Shown piece after piece: positions 16,458 to 25,680 of a DNA stretch of 64,000 nt (position 1 is the stretch's first letter; every line of letters starts with the position of its first letter). Position numbers and translations under genes: made by a program. Origin of the DNA: an uncultured Psychrobacter sp. (GTDB lineage Bacteria; Pseudomonadota; Gammaproteobacteria; Pseudomonadales; Moraxellaceae); NCBI GenBank assembly GCA_947489525.1, contig CANLDW010000005.1, positions 87,626-151,625 on the forward strand. Direction: 5' to 3'. The notes below the pieces were generated by a model. The model saw nothing but the letters and a program-made list of their open reading frames with translations, was not told the origin of the DNA and did no database searches.

Positions 16458-17159
16458 ATGAAAAATCTAGTATGCTTAATAGCAGCAGGGTTAAGTTTAA
16501 GCGCTTGTACCACCGGTATAAATAGTAGCGTCTCGACTGATAACGTTCAGCAAATTGTCACCCAATACCCTGTAGAAGTGGCTATGACAAATCTATATAC
16601 CCAACCGTTTAGCGATATACTACATACCTCAATAACGAATGAGGAAATTGTCTTAGATATAAAAGTGACTCCTAAAGGAAGTACTGTATTTAATAATGAG
16701 TCAGTACAATCAGCAGAAGTAGTCTCTTCAGTGAAGACGAATGGCCAGATAATAACTGAGCTAGTTGGTGTCAATTACTTCACGGTTGATCCGTTGGTAT
16801 TTAAAGGGTCTACAGACAATCTAGGACAATATTGGATAGCCTCTCAAATTGCTGAAATCCCTAAACTTGCAAAGGTTGGGGAGTCGAGTACTTATGTGAA
16901 CGAAACCGTTTATTCTAATAGCACTAAAGACGATAAAATCGCAACTCATACGCAAACATGGTCTTTATCTCAGGCCAGTCATAACACAGCGTGGCTCTGT
17001 ATAGATACTTCAGAGAACCTACTACTAGACAATGATCCTAATGGTGCCGCGTCAAATTGCTACAAAATCAACCCTCAGGGCGATATATTAGATAGCAAGT
17101 TAACGGTGACTTATCGCACGGAAAGCGGGCTTAGAACAATGGATTACGTCAGTAAATAA
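16458..17159 (+). CDS. Lipoprotein, paralogue of 17790-18506
   Basis: 233 residues. Signal peptide MKNLVCLIAAGLSLSAC ends in lipobox LSAC. The mature part is a mainly beta, soluble domain with two cysteines near the C-terminus (AWLCID and SNCYKI). It is clearly paralogous to the next lipoprotein: shared VTPKG, NY-F/Y-T, Q-A-IP-AKVG and Q-WSL-QAS patterns occur in the same order. RBS AGGAGG precedes ATG 16458. I do not recognise a named family; an envelope role is inferred. Part of a duplicated unit (fragment plus lipoprotein). Confidence 0.8.
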   Translation: MKNLVCLIAAGLSLSACTTGINSSVSTDNVQQIVTQYPVEVAMTNLYTQPFSDILHTSITNEEIVLDIKVTPKGSTVFNNESVQSAEVVSSVKTNGQIITELVGVNYFTVDPLVFKGSTDNLGQYWIASQIAEIPKLAKVGESSTYVNETVYSNSTKDDKIATHTQTWSLSQASHNTAWLCIDTSENLLLDNDPNGAASNCYKINPQGDILDSKLTVTYRTESGLRTMDYVSK

Positions 17160-17190
17160 TGTGTATATCAATAATAATCCTACTTCATAT

Positions 17191-17225
17191 GATGATTTGG
17201 TTTAAGCGACTTATACCAAATCATC
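17191..17225 (+). terminator. Hairpin after the first duplicated lipoprotein gene
   Basis: Perfect 11-bp inverted repeat GATGATTTGGT / ACCAAATCATC with a 13-base loop, 32 bases after the stop. There is no T run, so it may be a weak or factor-assisted terminator between convergent units. Confidence 0.4.
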
Positions 17226-17267
17226 AACTAGAATTTTGCTACTATTCTACTTCTAATAGAATAAACC

Positions 17268-17522
17268 TTACCCACCCCGCCTCTGTCTTTTTAACCTCTT
17301 AGCCTGCCGTTTCGTCTCTAACGCATTCTCCTCACTCTCAAGCGGCGTTAAACCCTTTTTCTTTTCTTTGAGATAATTCAAATAAGCAGGAATATGCGTC
17401 TTACCCTTGTCCAGATACGGCAATAATCCAGCATAGTTGCCTTTGAATTTGGCATGATGAAAGTCGTGATAGACCGGGTCTTGTAGAACCCTTGCCAATA
17501 TAAGAACACATCCATATGTCAC
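17268..17522 (-). pseudogene. 3' fragment of a fatty-acid hydroxylase/sterol desaturase-like gene (copy 2)
   Basis: An 84-codon frame whose last 65 codons match copy 1 (DFHHAKFKGNYAGLLPYLDK, then a basic tail ending RQRRGG). The first 18 residues have no counterpart in copy 1 and the ATG is probably fortuitous. As in copy 1, only the last histidine cluster of the presumed enzyme is present, so it cannot be a functional hydroxylase. A short basic peptide could still be expressed, but I favour a remnant. Confidence 0.5.
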
Positions 17523-17678
17523 CTATTGTTGTAATCTTAACCTCAAAACCGCGCTATACCGCTGCGCTTATTCCTTTTGATATTTAATCATAGCAGGCTA
17601 AGCACACTTACGCTTTATTTAAACCCAAACTGGACTGAGTACCATACTCGTTTTGAGTGCTGTACTATTTAAAGTCAT

Positions 17679-17752
17679 GTACTTTAAGATACACTATTTT
17701 AAATCATAGTACTTTAAGATACTGTACTTTAAGATGCTGTACTTTAAGAAAC
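17679..17752. repeat. 15-bp tandem repeat upstream of the second lipoprotein gene
   Basis: Unit TGTACTTTAAGATAC. Three contiguous copies with small changes occupy 17708-17722, 17723-17737 and 17738-17752; a fourth is separated at 17679-17693. The array ends 37 bases before ATG 17790, inside the likely promoter or leader. Confidence 0.8.
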
Positions 17753-17789
17753 AGTGACTTTTGTTGATGGCTAAATAAAGGATTAAAGC

Positions 17790-18506
17790 ATGAAAAACTT
17801 AGCGTTGTTGATCGTAGCAGGATGTAGCATAAGCGCTTGTGTCAATATTAGTAATAATCGTTTGCCAGATGTTGTTGGTTTTCCCACTCAGCAAAACGGC
17901 GCTGTAGTCACTGAGTACCCCGTGGAGACGGCGCTACTTAACATTTACACCCAGCCGCGTACTGAGACGCTAAGCGCTGCCGAGGGTGAGCAAAACAGTG
18001 TCATTGATGTCAAGGTGACGCCCAAAGGCACGATGACGTTTGAGGGCAAACGTGTACAAGGTGCTGAGCGCGCTTATGTCACTCGGGTAAACGGCAAGGT
18101 AGTGAGCAATTCTGCCAGTACCAACTACTACACCTTAAACCCAACGCGTTTTTATGGTTATACCGACAGCTCAGGCGAGTACTCGGTAGCGACGCAGACG
18201 GCGGATATTCCAAAAGTAGCAAAGGTTGGCGACTCAGGCGCGCTCATCACTGAAAATGTCTATAGCGATAGTAGCAAACGCATCCAGACCAGTCGCTACA
18301 AGCAGTCATGGTCACTTGCGCAAGCGAGTCCAACGACAGCATGGTTTTGTATCAATACCTCGCAAGATCTGCTTGCTGTCAGCTCCGATGGTACGACCGC
18401 TGAGTGCTATAATATCAATGCCAAAGGCGATATCTTAAGCAGTAGAACGACCATCTCAGTCCCAACCTCTGCTGGTACGCAAACGGTGACTTATACGAGT
18501 CGCTAA
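17790..18506 (+). CDS. Lipoprotein, paralogue of 16458-17159
   Basis: 238 residues. Signal peptide MKNLALLIVAGCSISAC ends in lipobox ISAC. Same order of conserved blocks as the preceding paralogue, including the two cysteines near the C-terminus (WFCINT and AECYNI), which may form a disulfide. It is preceded by the 15-bp tandem repeats and by a hydroxylase-like fragment, as is its paralogue by a fragment, so the whole unit was duplicated some time ago and has diverged. Function unknown. Confidence 0.8.
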   Translation: MKNLALLIVAGCSISACVNISNNRLPDVVGFPTQQNGAVVTEYPVETALLNIYTQPRTETLSAAEGEQNSVIDVKVTPKGTMTFEGKRVQGAERAYVTRVNGKVVSNSASTNYYTLNPTRFYGYTDSSGEYSVATQTADIPKVAKVGDSGALITENVYSDSSKRIQTSRYKQSWSLAQASPTTAWFCINTSQDLLAVSSDGTTAECYNINAKGDILSSRTTISVPTSAGTQTVTYTSR

Positions 18507-18612
18507 ATGCTAACATCTAAGATCCACCGACTCGGTGGGTATTGTTTGGGTGCAAGCTAGGTATGCACCTTGCACTCTGTCAGTCACTTTTATCATATAA
18601 AGCTCTACTGTT

Positions 18613-19407
18613 ATGCGTAAATCCCTACTACCTATCGCCCGTGTGCTTTTGACAATTGCTGGTGTGGTTCTGATTATTGACTGCGCCGCGCTCATGGTTA
18701 TGGGCAAAATCAATTTCGGTACGCTGATACCCTTTTTGCTTGGTATTGTATTTGTCACTCATGGCATCTATTGGCAACGTATCCGAGCATTTATTGCACG
18801 CAGGCTTTTTTATAAGCGGCTATGGTATGTATTATGGGGGATATTTGCGCTATGGCTGGTGAGTTTTATAGTCTTTATTGGGACGCTTCAGCAGCACATA
18901 CAACGAAGCTTACAGCCACCACCTAAGGTTGCAGCAATTATCGTGCTCGGCTCAGGAACGGTCGATGGCAAGCCGACTCCGACGCTGGCGCGGCGATTGG
19001 ATACAGCAGCGCCCATTATTAAGGGTCAGCCACACGCGGTTGTGGTCACAAGCGGCGGCGTGGGTATTGGACGTAGTCGCAGCGAGGCAAATATCATGGC
19101 GACTTACTTACAACAAAGCCACGGCATTGACTTTGAGCGTATTCGGCAAGAAGGCAAAAGCACCAGCACTGAGGAGAACCTCTTCTACAGTAAGGCGATT
19201 TTAGGGGCGCAAGATGTTGCTATTACGCAGCCGATTGCTATCGTCACCAGCGATTTTCATACCATTCGCGCGCGTGCTATTGCTCGCCATCAAGGGTATG
19301 GACAGCCCATTACCGTCGCTAGTCCCACGCCGCTATCTATCCGTTATAATGCGTGGTTCCGCGAGTATTTTGCTTTTGTCAGTGGTTGGCTGTTTGGCGA
19401 GTATTAA
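18613..19407 (+). CDS. YdcF/SanA/ElyC-type DUF218 membrane protein
   Basis: 264 residues. Three hydrophobic helices (about 10-30, 38-55 and 68-90) are followed by a periplasmic or cytoplasmic DUF218 domain from about 107: AAIIVLGSG, VVTSGGVGIGRSRSEA, a GKSTSTEEN segment and a late TSDFHTIRARAIA motif, all hallmarks of the family. ElyC and SanA members affect envelope integrity and peptidoglycan or lipid-carrier supply in E. coli; the biochemical activity is unsettled. The gene stands between a lipoprotein and a DUF421 gene on the same strand. Confidence 0.85.
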   Translation: MRKSLLPIARVLLTIAGVVLIIDCAALMVMGKINFGTLIPFLLGIVFVTHGIYWQRIRAFIARRLFYKRLWYVLWGIFALWLVSFIVFIGTLQQHIQRSLQPPPKVAAIIVLGSGTVDGKPTPTLARRLDTAAPIIKGQPHAVVVTSGGVGIGRSRSEANIMATYLQQSHGIDFERIRQEGKSTSTEENLFYSKAILGAQDVAITQPIAIVTSDFHTIRARAIARHQGYGQPITVASPTPLSIRYNAWFREYFAFVSGWLFGEY

Positions 19408-19476
19408 CGGCGGTATATCGTCTAAATGAGTGTATGAGTTCATAAAATGTATTGCAGTATAATCAGGTAGCTAGAT

Positions 19477-20160
19477 ATGGATTGGACGGGGATTTTTATT
19501 CATGATACAACGTGGGGCTTTGCCGCTGAGGTAGCTCTACGCGCAGCTATTATGTTTAGTTTGATTATTATCTTTTTGCGCTTCACGGGTAAGCGCGGCG
19601 TCCGCCAGCTCTCCATCTTTGAGTTGACTATCCTACTCTCGCTTGGCTCAATTGCAGGCGATCCGATGTTCACCGAAGATTTGCCCCTTATTCAAGCGGT
19701 CATCATTATGAGCGTGGTGATCGGGATGTACCGTCTGTGCACCTGGTTTATGATGAAGTACGAGCCGTTTGAGTATCTGTTAGAAGGCAAGTCCATCTAC
19801 ATCGTCGAAAACGGACTGCTGGTGTTAGAGAAAATCAAATCAGGCAAGATGTCACACGATGAGTTCTTCAGTGAGATGCGTCAGCAAGGCGTGGAGCATT
19901 TGGGTCAAGTTCGGGTCGGACTGCTTGAGACCGATGGTAATTTTAGCTTGATACTATACCCCCTAGACGATACGCGCTATGGTTTACCGCTATTTCCCAA
20001 ACAATACAAAAGAGTCAATGACGTCAACCCTAATTATCACTACGCCTGTATGTACTGCGGCAACGTTGATTATATTGCCAGTCCGCATGCGCTGTGCCCG
20101 CGCTGTAAACACAGAGCCAGACGCTGGGCAAAAGCTATTAATAATGAGATTGTGACGTAA
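19477..20160 (+). CDS. DUF421 (YetF-type) membrane protein with C-terminal Cys4 ribbon
   Basis: 227 residues. Three membrane helices (about 20-38, 45-60 and 68-90) precede the YetF domain (about 95-180, PFEYLLEGKSIYIVENG onward). The C-terminus adds CxxC pairs at 191/194 and 207/210 (CMYC, CPRC), a likely zinc ribbon that is not part of the basic YetF fold. YetF proteins are widespread inner-membrane proteins with poorly known roles. Start ATG 19477 fits the first helix. Confidence 0.82.
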   Translation: MDWTGIFIHDTTWGFAAEVALRAAIMFSLIIIFLRFTGKRGVRQLSIFELTILLSLGSIAGDPMFTEDLPLIQAVIIMSVVIGMYRLCTWFMMKYEPFEYLLEGKSIYIVENGLLVLEKIKSGKMSHDEFFSEMRQQGVEHLGQVRVGLLETDGNFSLILYPLDDTRYGLPLFPKQYKRVNDVNPNYHYACMYCGNVDYIASPHALCPRCKHRARRWAKAINNEIVT

Positions 20161-20335
20161 AGTTAAATTGCAAAAAGCGCTTAATTTATTTGAACCAGTA
20201 CCCGTAAAACCTTTATCTAAAAGCTTTTCGATGATAAACAACATTAGGGTTATTACTTATTTTAATATGTTCTAAACAAAAATTTTGTTTAAATGCATTA
20301 TGATAGATGACAAGAATAAACTTAAGGAAGCCATT

Positions 20336-20797
20336 ATGAAAAATGTACTATGTTCCGCCCTATTGACTGCCACTAGCATATTACTGCTGAGCGCCTGCGC
20401 AAGTAATAATACCATGGGCACAGCGAACAATGCGTATCAAGGACAGAGCAATAGCACTATACAAAATGGACAGGGGCAAAACGAACAGCTGACAGGCGAT
20501 CAGCAACTACGTAATCAGATCTATGATATTGATCTGACCGTTGATCAGCAGCTCAACCTAGAAGCGGACATGCAAGCTCTAAACCTAGCAGCTATCATTA
20601 AAGACAATCAACCTGATCTAAACTTGACGGTAGATCAGCAGGTCAAGCTGCAATCTATTATGGACGATGGTTTAGGCAGTTACCAGCAAAAGCTGGATGA
20701 TATTTTTGAGACGTTAACGTCCGAGCAGCGTCAAGAATTGATACAAATGCACACGCAGTATGTGAATACGAATCAAAGCAGCCGTATAAATCGCTAA
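20336..20797 (+). CDS. Small Spy/CpxP-like lipoprotein
   Basis: About 153 residues from ATG 20336, chosen because AAGGA lies upstream and the signal peptide MKNVLCSALLTATS...LLSAC with lipobox LSAC starts there; an in-frame ATG at 20285 adds 17 residues that would spoil the signal. The mature protein is helical and glutamine-rich, with repeated LTVDQQ and a late LTSEQRQELIQM, the LTxxQ style of the Spy/CpxP chaperone family. It resembles the next lipoprotein in plan. Probable periplasmic stress or metal-related role, inferred. Confidence 0.72.
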   Translation: MKNVLCSALLTATSILLLSACASNNTMGTANNAYQGQSNSTIQNGQGQNEQLTGDQQLRNQIYDIDLTVDQQLNLEADMQALNLAAIIKDNQPDLNLTVDQQVKLQSIMDDGLGSYQQKLDDIFETLTSEQRQELIQMHTQYVNTNQSSRINR

Positions 20798-20800
20798 GCT

Positions 20801-20820
20801 AAGTTAAGTTAAGTTAAGTT
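20801..20820. repeat. AAGTT tandem repeat (four units)
   Basis: Four perfect AAGTT units directly after the stop of the Spy-like gene; with flanking AAGCT and AGCTT they also make an imperfect inverted repeat. Confidence 0.7.
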
Positions 20821-20850
20821 AGCTTTGATTACAGTTCTGCTTATGAATTC

Positions 20851-20883
20851 AAGCGCCTCAGTTGGACTGAAGCGCTTTTTTTA
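20851..20883 (+). terminator. Terminator after the Spy-like lipoprotein gene
   Basis: AAGCGC-C-TCAGT, loop TGG, ACTGA-A-GCGCTT followed by a T run: a strong rho-independent terminator. Confidence 0.88.
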
Positions 20884-21121
20884 TAAGTGTTAGTTTTTAT
20901 TGCTATTTAATAGAGAATTATAAAACCTTTCTATTAACAAGGAATTACGAGAAAGGCGCATAATATACAATTGAGCCATTATGATTACTCTTCTTTATGC
21001 CTCATAAACACTAGTAACTTATAGGTGCGCTAGGATAGAGGTATGGACAGTAGCGAACGAAAATCACAATAATAAATCTGCCACTTCTGTATCCCTTATT
21101 CGATGAAAAAAGGAGAACCTT

Positions 21122-21556
21122 ATGAAAAAGTTATTAATGAGTTCGGTTATTGCAGTGTCTAGCTTATTTGCAATAGCGGCCTGCGCTCAAACTGGCGCAA
21201 CGAATCCAAATATAAATCATCCGCATCATAATAACATGCAGCAGTCCAATCACCATCAAGGTCAAATGGGTGTGGGCGCGCACAACATGATGTCGCAGTT
21301 GAACCTATCAGCTGCGCAGCGCAATCAGATGCAAGCCATTATGCGGAACAATCAAACCAACTATACGCAAAAACGAGCAGCGATGATGCAAATACTCACG
21401 CCTGCACAGCGCCAACAGATGAGTCAAATGCGCTCACAACACATGGATCAAGACCACCATAGGATGAATAAAGGTCACATGATGAACCGTGGTCAAGGCG
21501 GTCACATGATGAACAACGATCATATGATAAATAACAGTCAACGACCGATGCAATGA
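21122..21556 (+). CDS. His/Met-rich Spy/CpxP-like lipoprotein
   Basis: 144 residues. Signal peptide ends in lipobox IAAC (cysteine 21). The mature part has an N-terminal histidine-rich stretch (NHPHHNN, SNHHQGQ), a central LNLSAAQRNQM and LTPAQRQQM pair of LTxxQ-type motifs as in Spy and CpxP, and a C-terminal run of H-M-M-N repeats. This composition suggests binding of copper or another soft metal in the periplasm; that is inference. Strong RBS (AAAGGAG) before ATG 21122 and a terminator right after make it monocistronic. Confidence 0.75.
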   Translation: MKKLLMSSVIAVSSLFAIAACAQTGATNPNINHPHHNNMQQSNHHQGQMGVGAHNMMSQLNLSAAQRNQMQAIMRNNQTNYTQKRAAMMQILTPAQRQQMSQMRSQHMDQDHHRMNKGHMMNRGQGGHMMNNDHMINNSQRPMQ

Positions 21557-21612
21557 TACCGCTACACAAGCTTTTATCAGTAGTTTAAGGATATTCTAAC
21601 CGCGTCATTTGT

Positions 21613-21644
21613 AAAGCACACTGAGGTATAGGGTGTGCTTTTTT
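21613..21644 (+). terminator. Terminator after the His/Met-rich lipoprotein gene
   Basis: AAAGCACAC, loop TGAGGTATAG, GTGTGCTTTTTT: 9-bp stem and T run. Confidence 0.85.
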
Positions 21645-21874
21645 ATGGTTGATCAATAGGTCACTAGCGTGCCTTTAATAGGGCGTGTTAAATTGTGGTT
21701 AAAGGTAGTGTAACACTTAGATTTTATTTTATGCCCTTAGTTGTTGGTACAAACCATTAGTTAAGATACTAAAGCGGAACGTGTACAGAGAAACTCATAC
21801 GTTATACTGAGTAGATTGAGTATTTACTTTCAACTGTCTTTATAAGCCCGCTAACAACAACAATAGGCTCGTTC

Positions 21875-23551
21875 ATGTTTTTAGATATTGTCCTTACTAT
21901 CCACTTCTTACTGCTTATTGTCATCTACTTACGGGTGCTGACTCGTGATGATCTGACCTCAGCGGCGCGCTTAGCATGGATGGTAGTGTTATTTGTGCTG
22001 CCTTATATCGGTGTTGTCGTCTATTGGCTGTTCGGTGAGATTCATCTTGGACGTTACTTTGAGCGTGACTACAGTGATATTATCTCTCGCTTGCACGCGC
22101 GCAATCCTGAAGTACTCGGTTCTGATACGACGATGCAAGAGGAAATCGATTCGCAGTATCACGCCGCCTTTGCTTACTGTGCCAACGTGACGGGATTTGG
22201 GACGACTACAGGTAATCAGGGCGAGCTCATGCGTGACGCCGATGACACCCGCCAGCGCATGATTGCAGACTTCGATGCAGCAACTGACCACATTCATGTG
22301 CTCTACTATATCTGGCTGATTGATGGTACGGGGATTGACACGGCGCAGGCGCTGATACGCGCAGCAAAGCGCGGTGTTAAATGCCGCGCGATGGTCGATG
22401 GTATGGGTTCGCGCAAAATGGTGCGCTCAAAGCTATGGCGCGAGATGCAGGAAGCCGGCGTCGAGCTCAGCGTTGCTATGCCGATTCGCAATATCATTAA
22501 AGTCTTGTTATTTAGCCGTATCGATTTGCGTAATCATCGTAAGATTACCGTTATTGATGGCAATATCGGGTATTGCGGCAGTCGTAACTGCGCCGATCCT
22601 GAGTTTCGAATTAAGCCAAAGTTCGCCCCTTGGGTCGATATCATGCTGCGCGTACAGGGGCCTATTGTTGCGCAAAACCAGATGCTGTTTGCCAGCGACT
22701 GGCTCATGCAAAATCCAGAAACGCCTATCGATAGTTTTCCTTTTAAAGACGTATCTAAGCGCACAAAGGCGGTAGCCAGTAACCAATCTGCAGAGCAGAC
22801 GCTCCACGCACAGGCTATAAAACCATCCTCTACTCGCCATGATCATAAGTCTAACTACGAATACGAGCATGAACCTAAGCACAAGGTGAATACAGCTACA
22901 GATAAATGTCAGCGAACGCGCGCACTGGCAAATACGAATGATTTAACACAAGCCATCCATACCAATAGCGCAAACGATAAGGTCAGTGCAAACCCTAGTA
23001 GTGGCTTTGTAGGTCAGGTTTTCGCCGATGGACCCACCCAAAGGCGCGGTACGACGCCGCAGTTTTTGGGATCACTTATTGGTCAAGCCAAGCGCGAGAT
23101 AACGATATCCACACCGTATTTTGTACCGGACTATTCTTTGATTCATGTACTTTGTGCGGCGGCGTATCGCGGTGTTCGAGTCACCATGATATTTCCTAAA
23201 CACAACGACTCTTTAATCGTTTCAGCAACCAGTCACAGCTACTATCTACAGCTACTTGAGGCCGGCATTGTTATTTACGAGTACACTCCAGGTCTGCTAC
23301 ACGCCAAAACTTTAACCGTTGATGGCGAGATCAGTTTGATCGGCTCGACCAATTTAGATTTGCGTAGCTTCGATCTCAACTACGAGAATAATATTATCTT
23401 TAGTGATAAGGACTTGAGCGCTGATATCATGCAGCGTCAGCAGCAGTATATCGCAGATTCAGAAAACGTCAGCTTAGCGCAAGTAAAGGACTGGCCGATA
23501 TGGTATAGAGTATGGAATCACGTGGTAGCGACGATGGGACCGATTCTCTAG
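21875..23551 (+). CDS. cls: Cardiolipin synthase
   Basis: 558 residues. Two N-terminal helices (PLDc_N region, residues 1-50) anchor it in the inner membrane. Two phospholipase-D HKD motifs follow: NHRKITVIDG near 220 and LLHAKTLTVDG near 475. The enzyme joins two phosphatidylglycerols into cardiolipin and glycerol. It is longer than the usual 480 residues because about 90 residues of polar, low-complexity linker (about 290-385) separate the two catalytic halves. Its stop overlaps the convergent rlmA stop by four bases. Confidence 0.92.
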   Translation: MFLDIVLTIHFLLLIVIYLRVLTRDDLTSAARLAWMVVLFVLPYIGVVVYWLFGEIHLGRYFERDYSDIISRLHARNPEVLGSDTTMQEEIDSQYHAAFAYCANVTGFGTTTGNQGELMRDADDTRQRMIADFDAATDHIHVLYYIWLIDGTGIDTAQALIRAAKRGVKCRAMVDGMGSRKMVRSKLWREMQEAGVELSVAMPIRNIIKVLLFSRIDLRNHRKITVIDGNIGYCGSRNCADPEFRIKPKFAPWVDIMLRVQGPIVAQNQMLFASDWLMQNPETPIDSFPFKDVSKRTKAVASNQSAEQTLHAQAIKPSSTRHDHKSNYEYEHEPKHKVNTATDKCQRTRALANTNDLTQAIHTNSANDKVSANPSSGFVGQVFADGPTQRRGTTPQFLGSLIGQAKREITISTPYFVPDYSLIHVLCAAAYRGVRVTMIFPKHNDSLIVSATSHSYYLQLLEAGIVIYEYTPGLLHAKTLTVDGEISLIGSTNLDLRSFDLNYENNIIFSDKDLSADIMQRQQQYIADSENVSLAQVKDWPIWYRVWNHVVATMGPIL

Positions 23552-24525
23552 CTCATCTTTTTAGGGGGCTGTTTTTGTAGCACATATAACACAAATTTTG
23601 CTTCAGTGCTAAGGGGCTGTGTCTCAGCTGCTGCCAGTAACTCAAGGCGTTTTTCCCTACGCGCGCGATAAGCGTACGGCGTCATTGTAAGTAGGTCTGC
23701 TAATGCCTCAGCGGGTAGATCCAGCGGCGTGCTGACTTTATACGTGCCAATCTGCTTAAAATACGGTGCAAGTGCTGATAAAAATTTATCTGAGTCATGC
23801 TCGCGGACGTTGTCGAATAGCGCTTGACGGATACTCGCCAAATGACCAACATCGGGTTTGGCAATCACTAAGTAGCCATTGTCTTGTAGCACTGTGGCAA
23901 AAACCTCAGGCAAAATAGGACTAAAAATACTACTAATACCCGTTATGCTTTGCGGTTGCAAAGGCAAGTGAGCCGCGCTCGCTACTACTGGGTACAGTAC
24001 AGCGCTCCTGCTAACCTGTACCTTTTTATTATTATCTTGTTGATACCACAGCTGGCCTACGGCTTTGCTAGCTCTAGCCAGCTCTACTACGGCAGGTTTA
24101 CTGATGTCGGCGGCAATCATAGTATCCATACCTAGCCCTGACCCTAGATTAGTCATCGCCTCAGTATAATAGCCCTCGCCGCAACCAACATCGAGCCAGC
24201 GTATCGGCTGTGATTCGCTGGGCTTATCCTGCTCATAATTGCTTGTGTGCTTTGCTAATAGTGGCGCTATTTGCTCACAGATAAGCGTTTGTAGCGGCGC
24301 ATAATAGCCTGCGGCTAAAAATCGCTGCCGTGCTGCAATAGAGTCTGAACTATCCCCTGGCGCTTTGGACTTTTTTTGTTGGACTGGTAGCAGATTGACA
24401 TAGCCTTGACGCGCCACATCAAACGCGTGCGCTGTCAGCTTAGGATTTAAGCTGCCATCACAGCGCCACGTATCGGGCGCAGGCTGTAGCGGGGAGTGAC
24501 ATAGCGGGCAGATAAATAAGGACAC
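23548..24525 (-). CDS. rlmA: 23S rRNA (guanine-N1)-methyltransferase RlmA
   Basis: 325 residues. An N-terminal zinc site (CPLC at 6-9, C22 and a nearby histidine) is followed by the RlmA-specific ARQGYVNLLPVQQKKS stretch and a Rossmann methylase core with WLDVGCGEGYYT near residue 110. RlmA methylates G745 (E. coli numbering) in helix 35 of 23S rRNA. It follows mraY by 33 bases on the same strand and may be cotranscribed with the dcw genes. A longer E. coli counterpart has about 270 residues, so loops are extended here. Confidence 0.88.
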   Translation of the reverse strand: MSLFICPLCHSPLQPAPDTWRCDGSLNPKLTAHAFDVARQGYVNLLPVQQKKSKAPGDSSDSIAARQRFLAAGYYAPLQTLICEQIAPLLAKHTSNYEQDKPSESQPIRWLDVGCGEGYYTEAMTNLGSGLGMDTMIAADISKPAVVELARASKAVGQLWYQQDNNKKVQVSRSAVLYPVVASAAHLPLQPQSITGISSIFSPILPEVFATVLQDNGYLVIAKPDVGHLASIRQALFDNVREHDSDKFLSALAPYFKQIGTYKVSTPLDLPAEALADLLTMTPYAYRARREKRLELLAAAETQPLSTEAKFVLYVLQKQPPKKMS

Positions 24526-24558
24526 AAACGTCTCAATAAAAAAGAATTACGGTGTAAG

Positions 24559-25677
24559 TTAACGCAGCTTTAAGGTCATCAGCCCCAAGATCACCAAAAT
24601 AATAGCAATAATCCAGAACCGTACCACCACTTGCGTCTCTTTCCAGCCGATTTCCTCAAAATGATGATGTAGCGGCGCCATCTTAAACACGCGCTTTTTA
24701 CGTAGCTTATACGAACCGACCTGAATAATAACGGATAGCGCCTCAGCGACAAATAAGCCGCCCATGATGGCAAAGGCAATCTCTTGGCGCGACATAACCG
24801 CAATAGTACCGAGCATCGCCCCCAATGCCAGCGCGCCGACATCGCCCATAAAGACTTGCGCTGGATGCGCATTGAACCACAAAAAGCCAAGGCCTGCGCC
24901 CACGATTGAGCCGCAGACTACAATGACCTCAGAGTTGTAAGCGATATAGGGCACGTGTAAATAATCGGATAAGATCACATCGCCTGACACATAGGCCATT
25001 GCGCCCAAACCTGCCGCTACCAATACGACAGGTAAAATAGCCAAACCGTCCAAACCGTCGGTTAAGTTCACCGCATTTGAGGCACCATTGATGACAAAAT
25101 AGGTAAAGATAATAAAGGCAATACCAAAAGGCACTGCAGAAAAAGGGATGACCCAGTCTTTAAAGACAGGTAATAATAGATCAAGCATACTACGCGTGGT
25201 AGCCGCGTCAGGCTGTAAGGTGGCGATATAATACAAGGAGGCGCCCACGAACAGCGCACCGACCGACAACCAAAAGTACTTTTTGCGCGCAATTAAGCCT
25301 TTGGGGTTTTTGTACTTTATTTTTAACCAATCATCCGCCCAGCCTACCGCGCCGAAGATAATCATCACTACTAATAAGATCCAAACGTAGGGATTGTTTA
25401 ACCGTGCCCAAAGCAGCGTTGATATACCGATAGCGCTTAAGATCAGTACCCCGCCCATCGTCGGTGTACCCGTCTTAATCAGATGCGTTTGCGGCCCATC
25501 GTTACGCACTGCCTGACCGTACTTGAGCGTACGCAAGTGGCGGATCACGCGCCCACCAAGCATCGTACTAAATACAAGCGCGGTCACAACCGCAAGCAAA
25601 GCACGTAATGTTAAGGAGGACACCGCAGAAAACGGTGAGTAAAACTGACTGAGCCATTCAAACAACCAAACTAACAC
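24559..25677 (-). CDS. mraY: Phospho-N-acetylmuramoyl-pentapeptide-transferase
   Basis: 372 residues with ten predicted membrane helices. Active-site signatures are present: DDWLK (Asp-Asp pair), [10 protein letters not shown], and the late HHHFE motif. MraY transfers phospho-MurNAc-pentapeptide from UDP to undecaprenyl phosphate, giving lipid I. The start is 4 bases after the murF stop, so the two are tightly linked in the dcw operon. Confidence 0.97.
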   Translation of the reverse strand: MLVWLFEWLSQFYSPFSAVSSLTLRALLAVVTALVFSTMLGGRVIRHLRTLKYGQAVRNDGPQTHLIKTGTPTMGGVLILSAIGISTLLWARLNNPYVWILLVVMIIFGAVGWADDWLKIKYKNPKGLIARKKYFWLSVGALFVGASLYYIATLQPDAATTRSMLDLLLPVFKDWVIPFSAVPFGIAFIIFTYFVINGASNAVNLTDGLDGLAILPVVLVAAGLGAMAYVSGDVILSDYLHVPYIAYNSEVIVVCGSIVGAGLGFLWFNAHPAQVFMGDVGALALGAMLGTIAVMSRQEIAFAIMGGLFVAEALSVIIQVGSYKLRKKRVFKMAPLHHHFEEIGWKETQVVVRFWIIAIILVILGLMTLKLR

Positions 25678-25680
25678 CGC

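Noticed and set aside
17679..17752. Possible CRISPR array
   Set aside because: Units are contiguous 15-mers without spacers.
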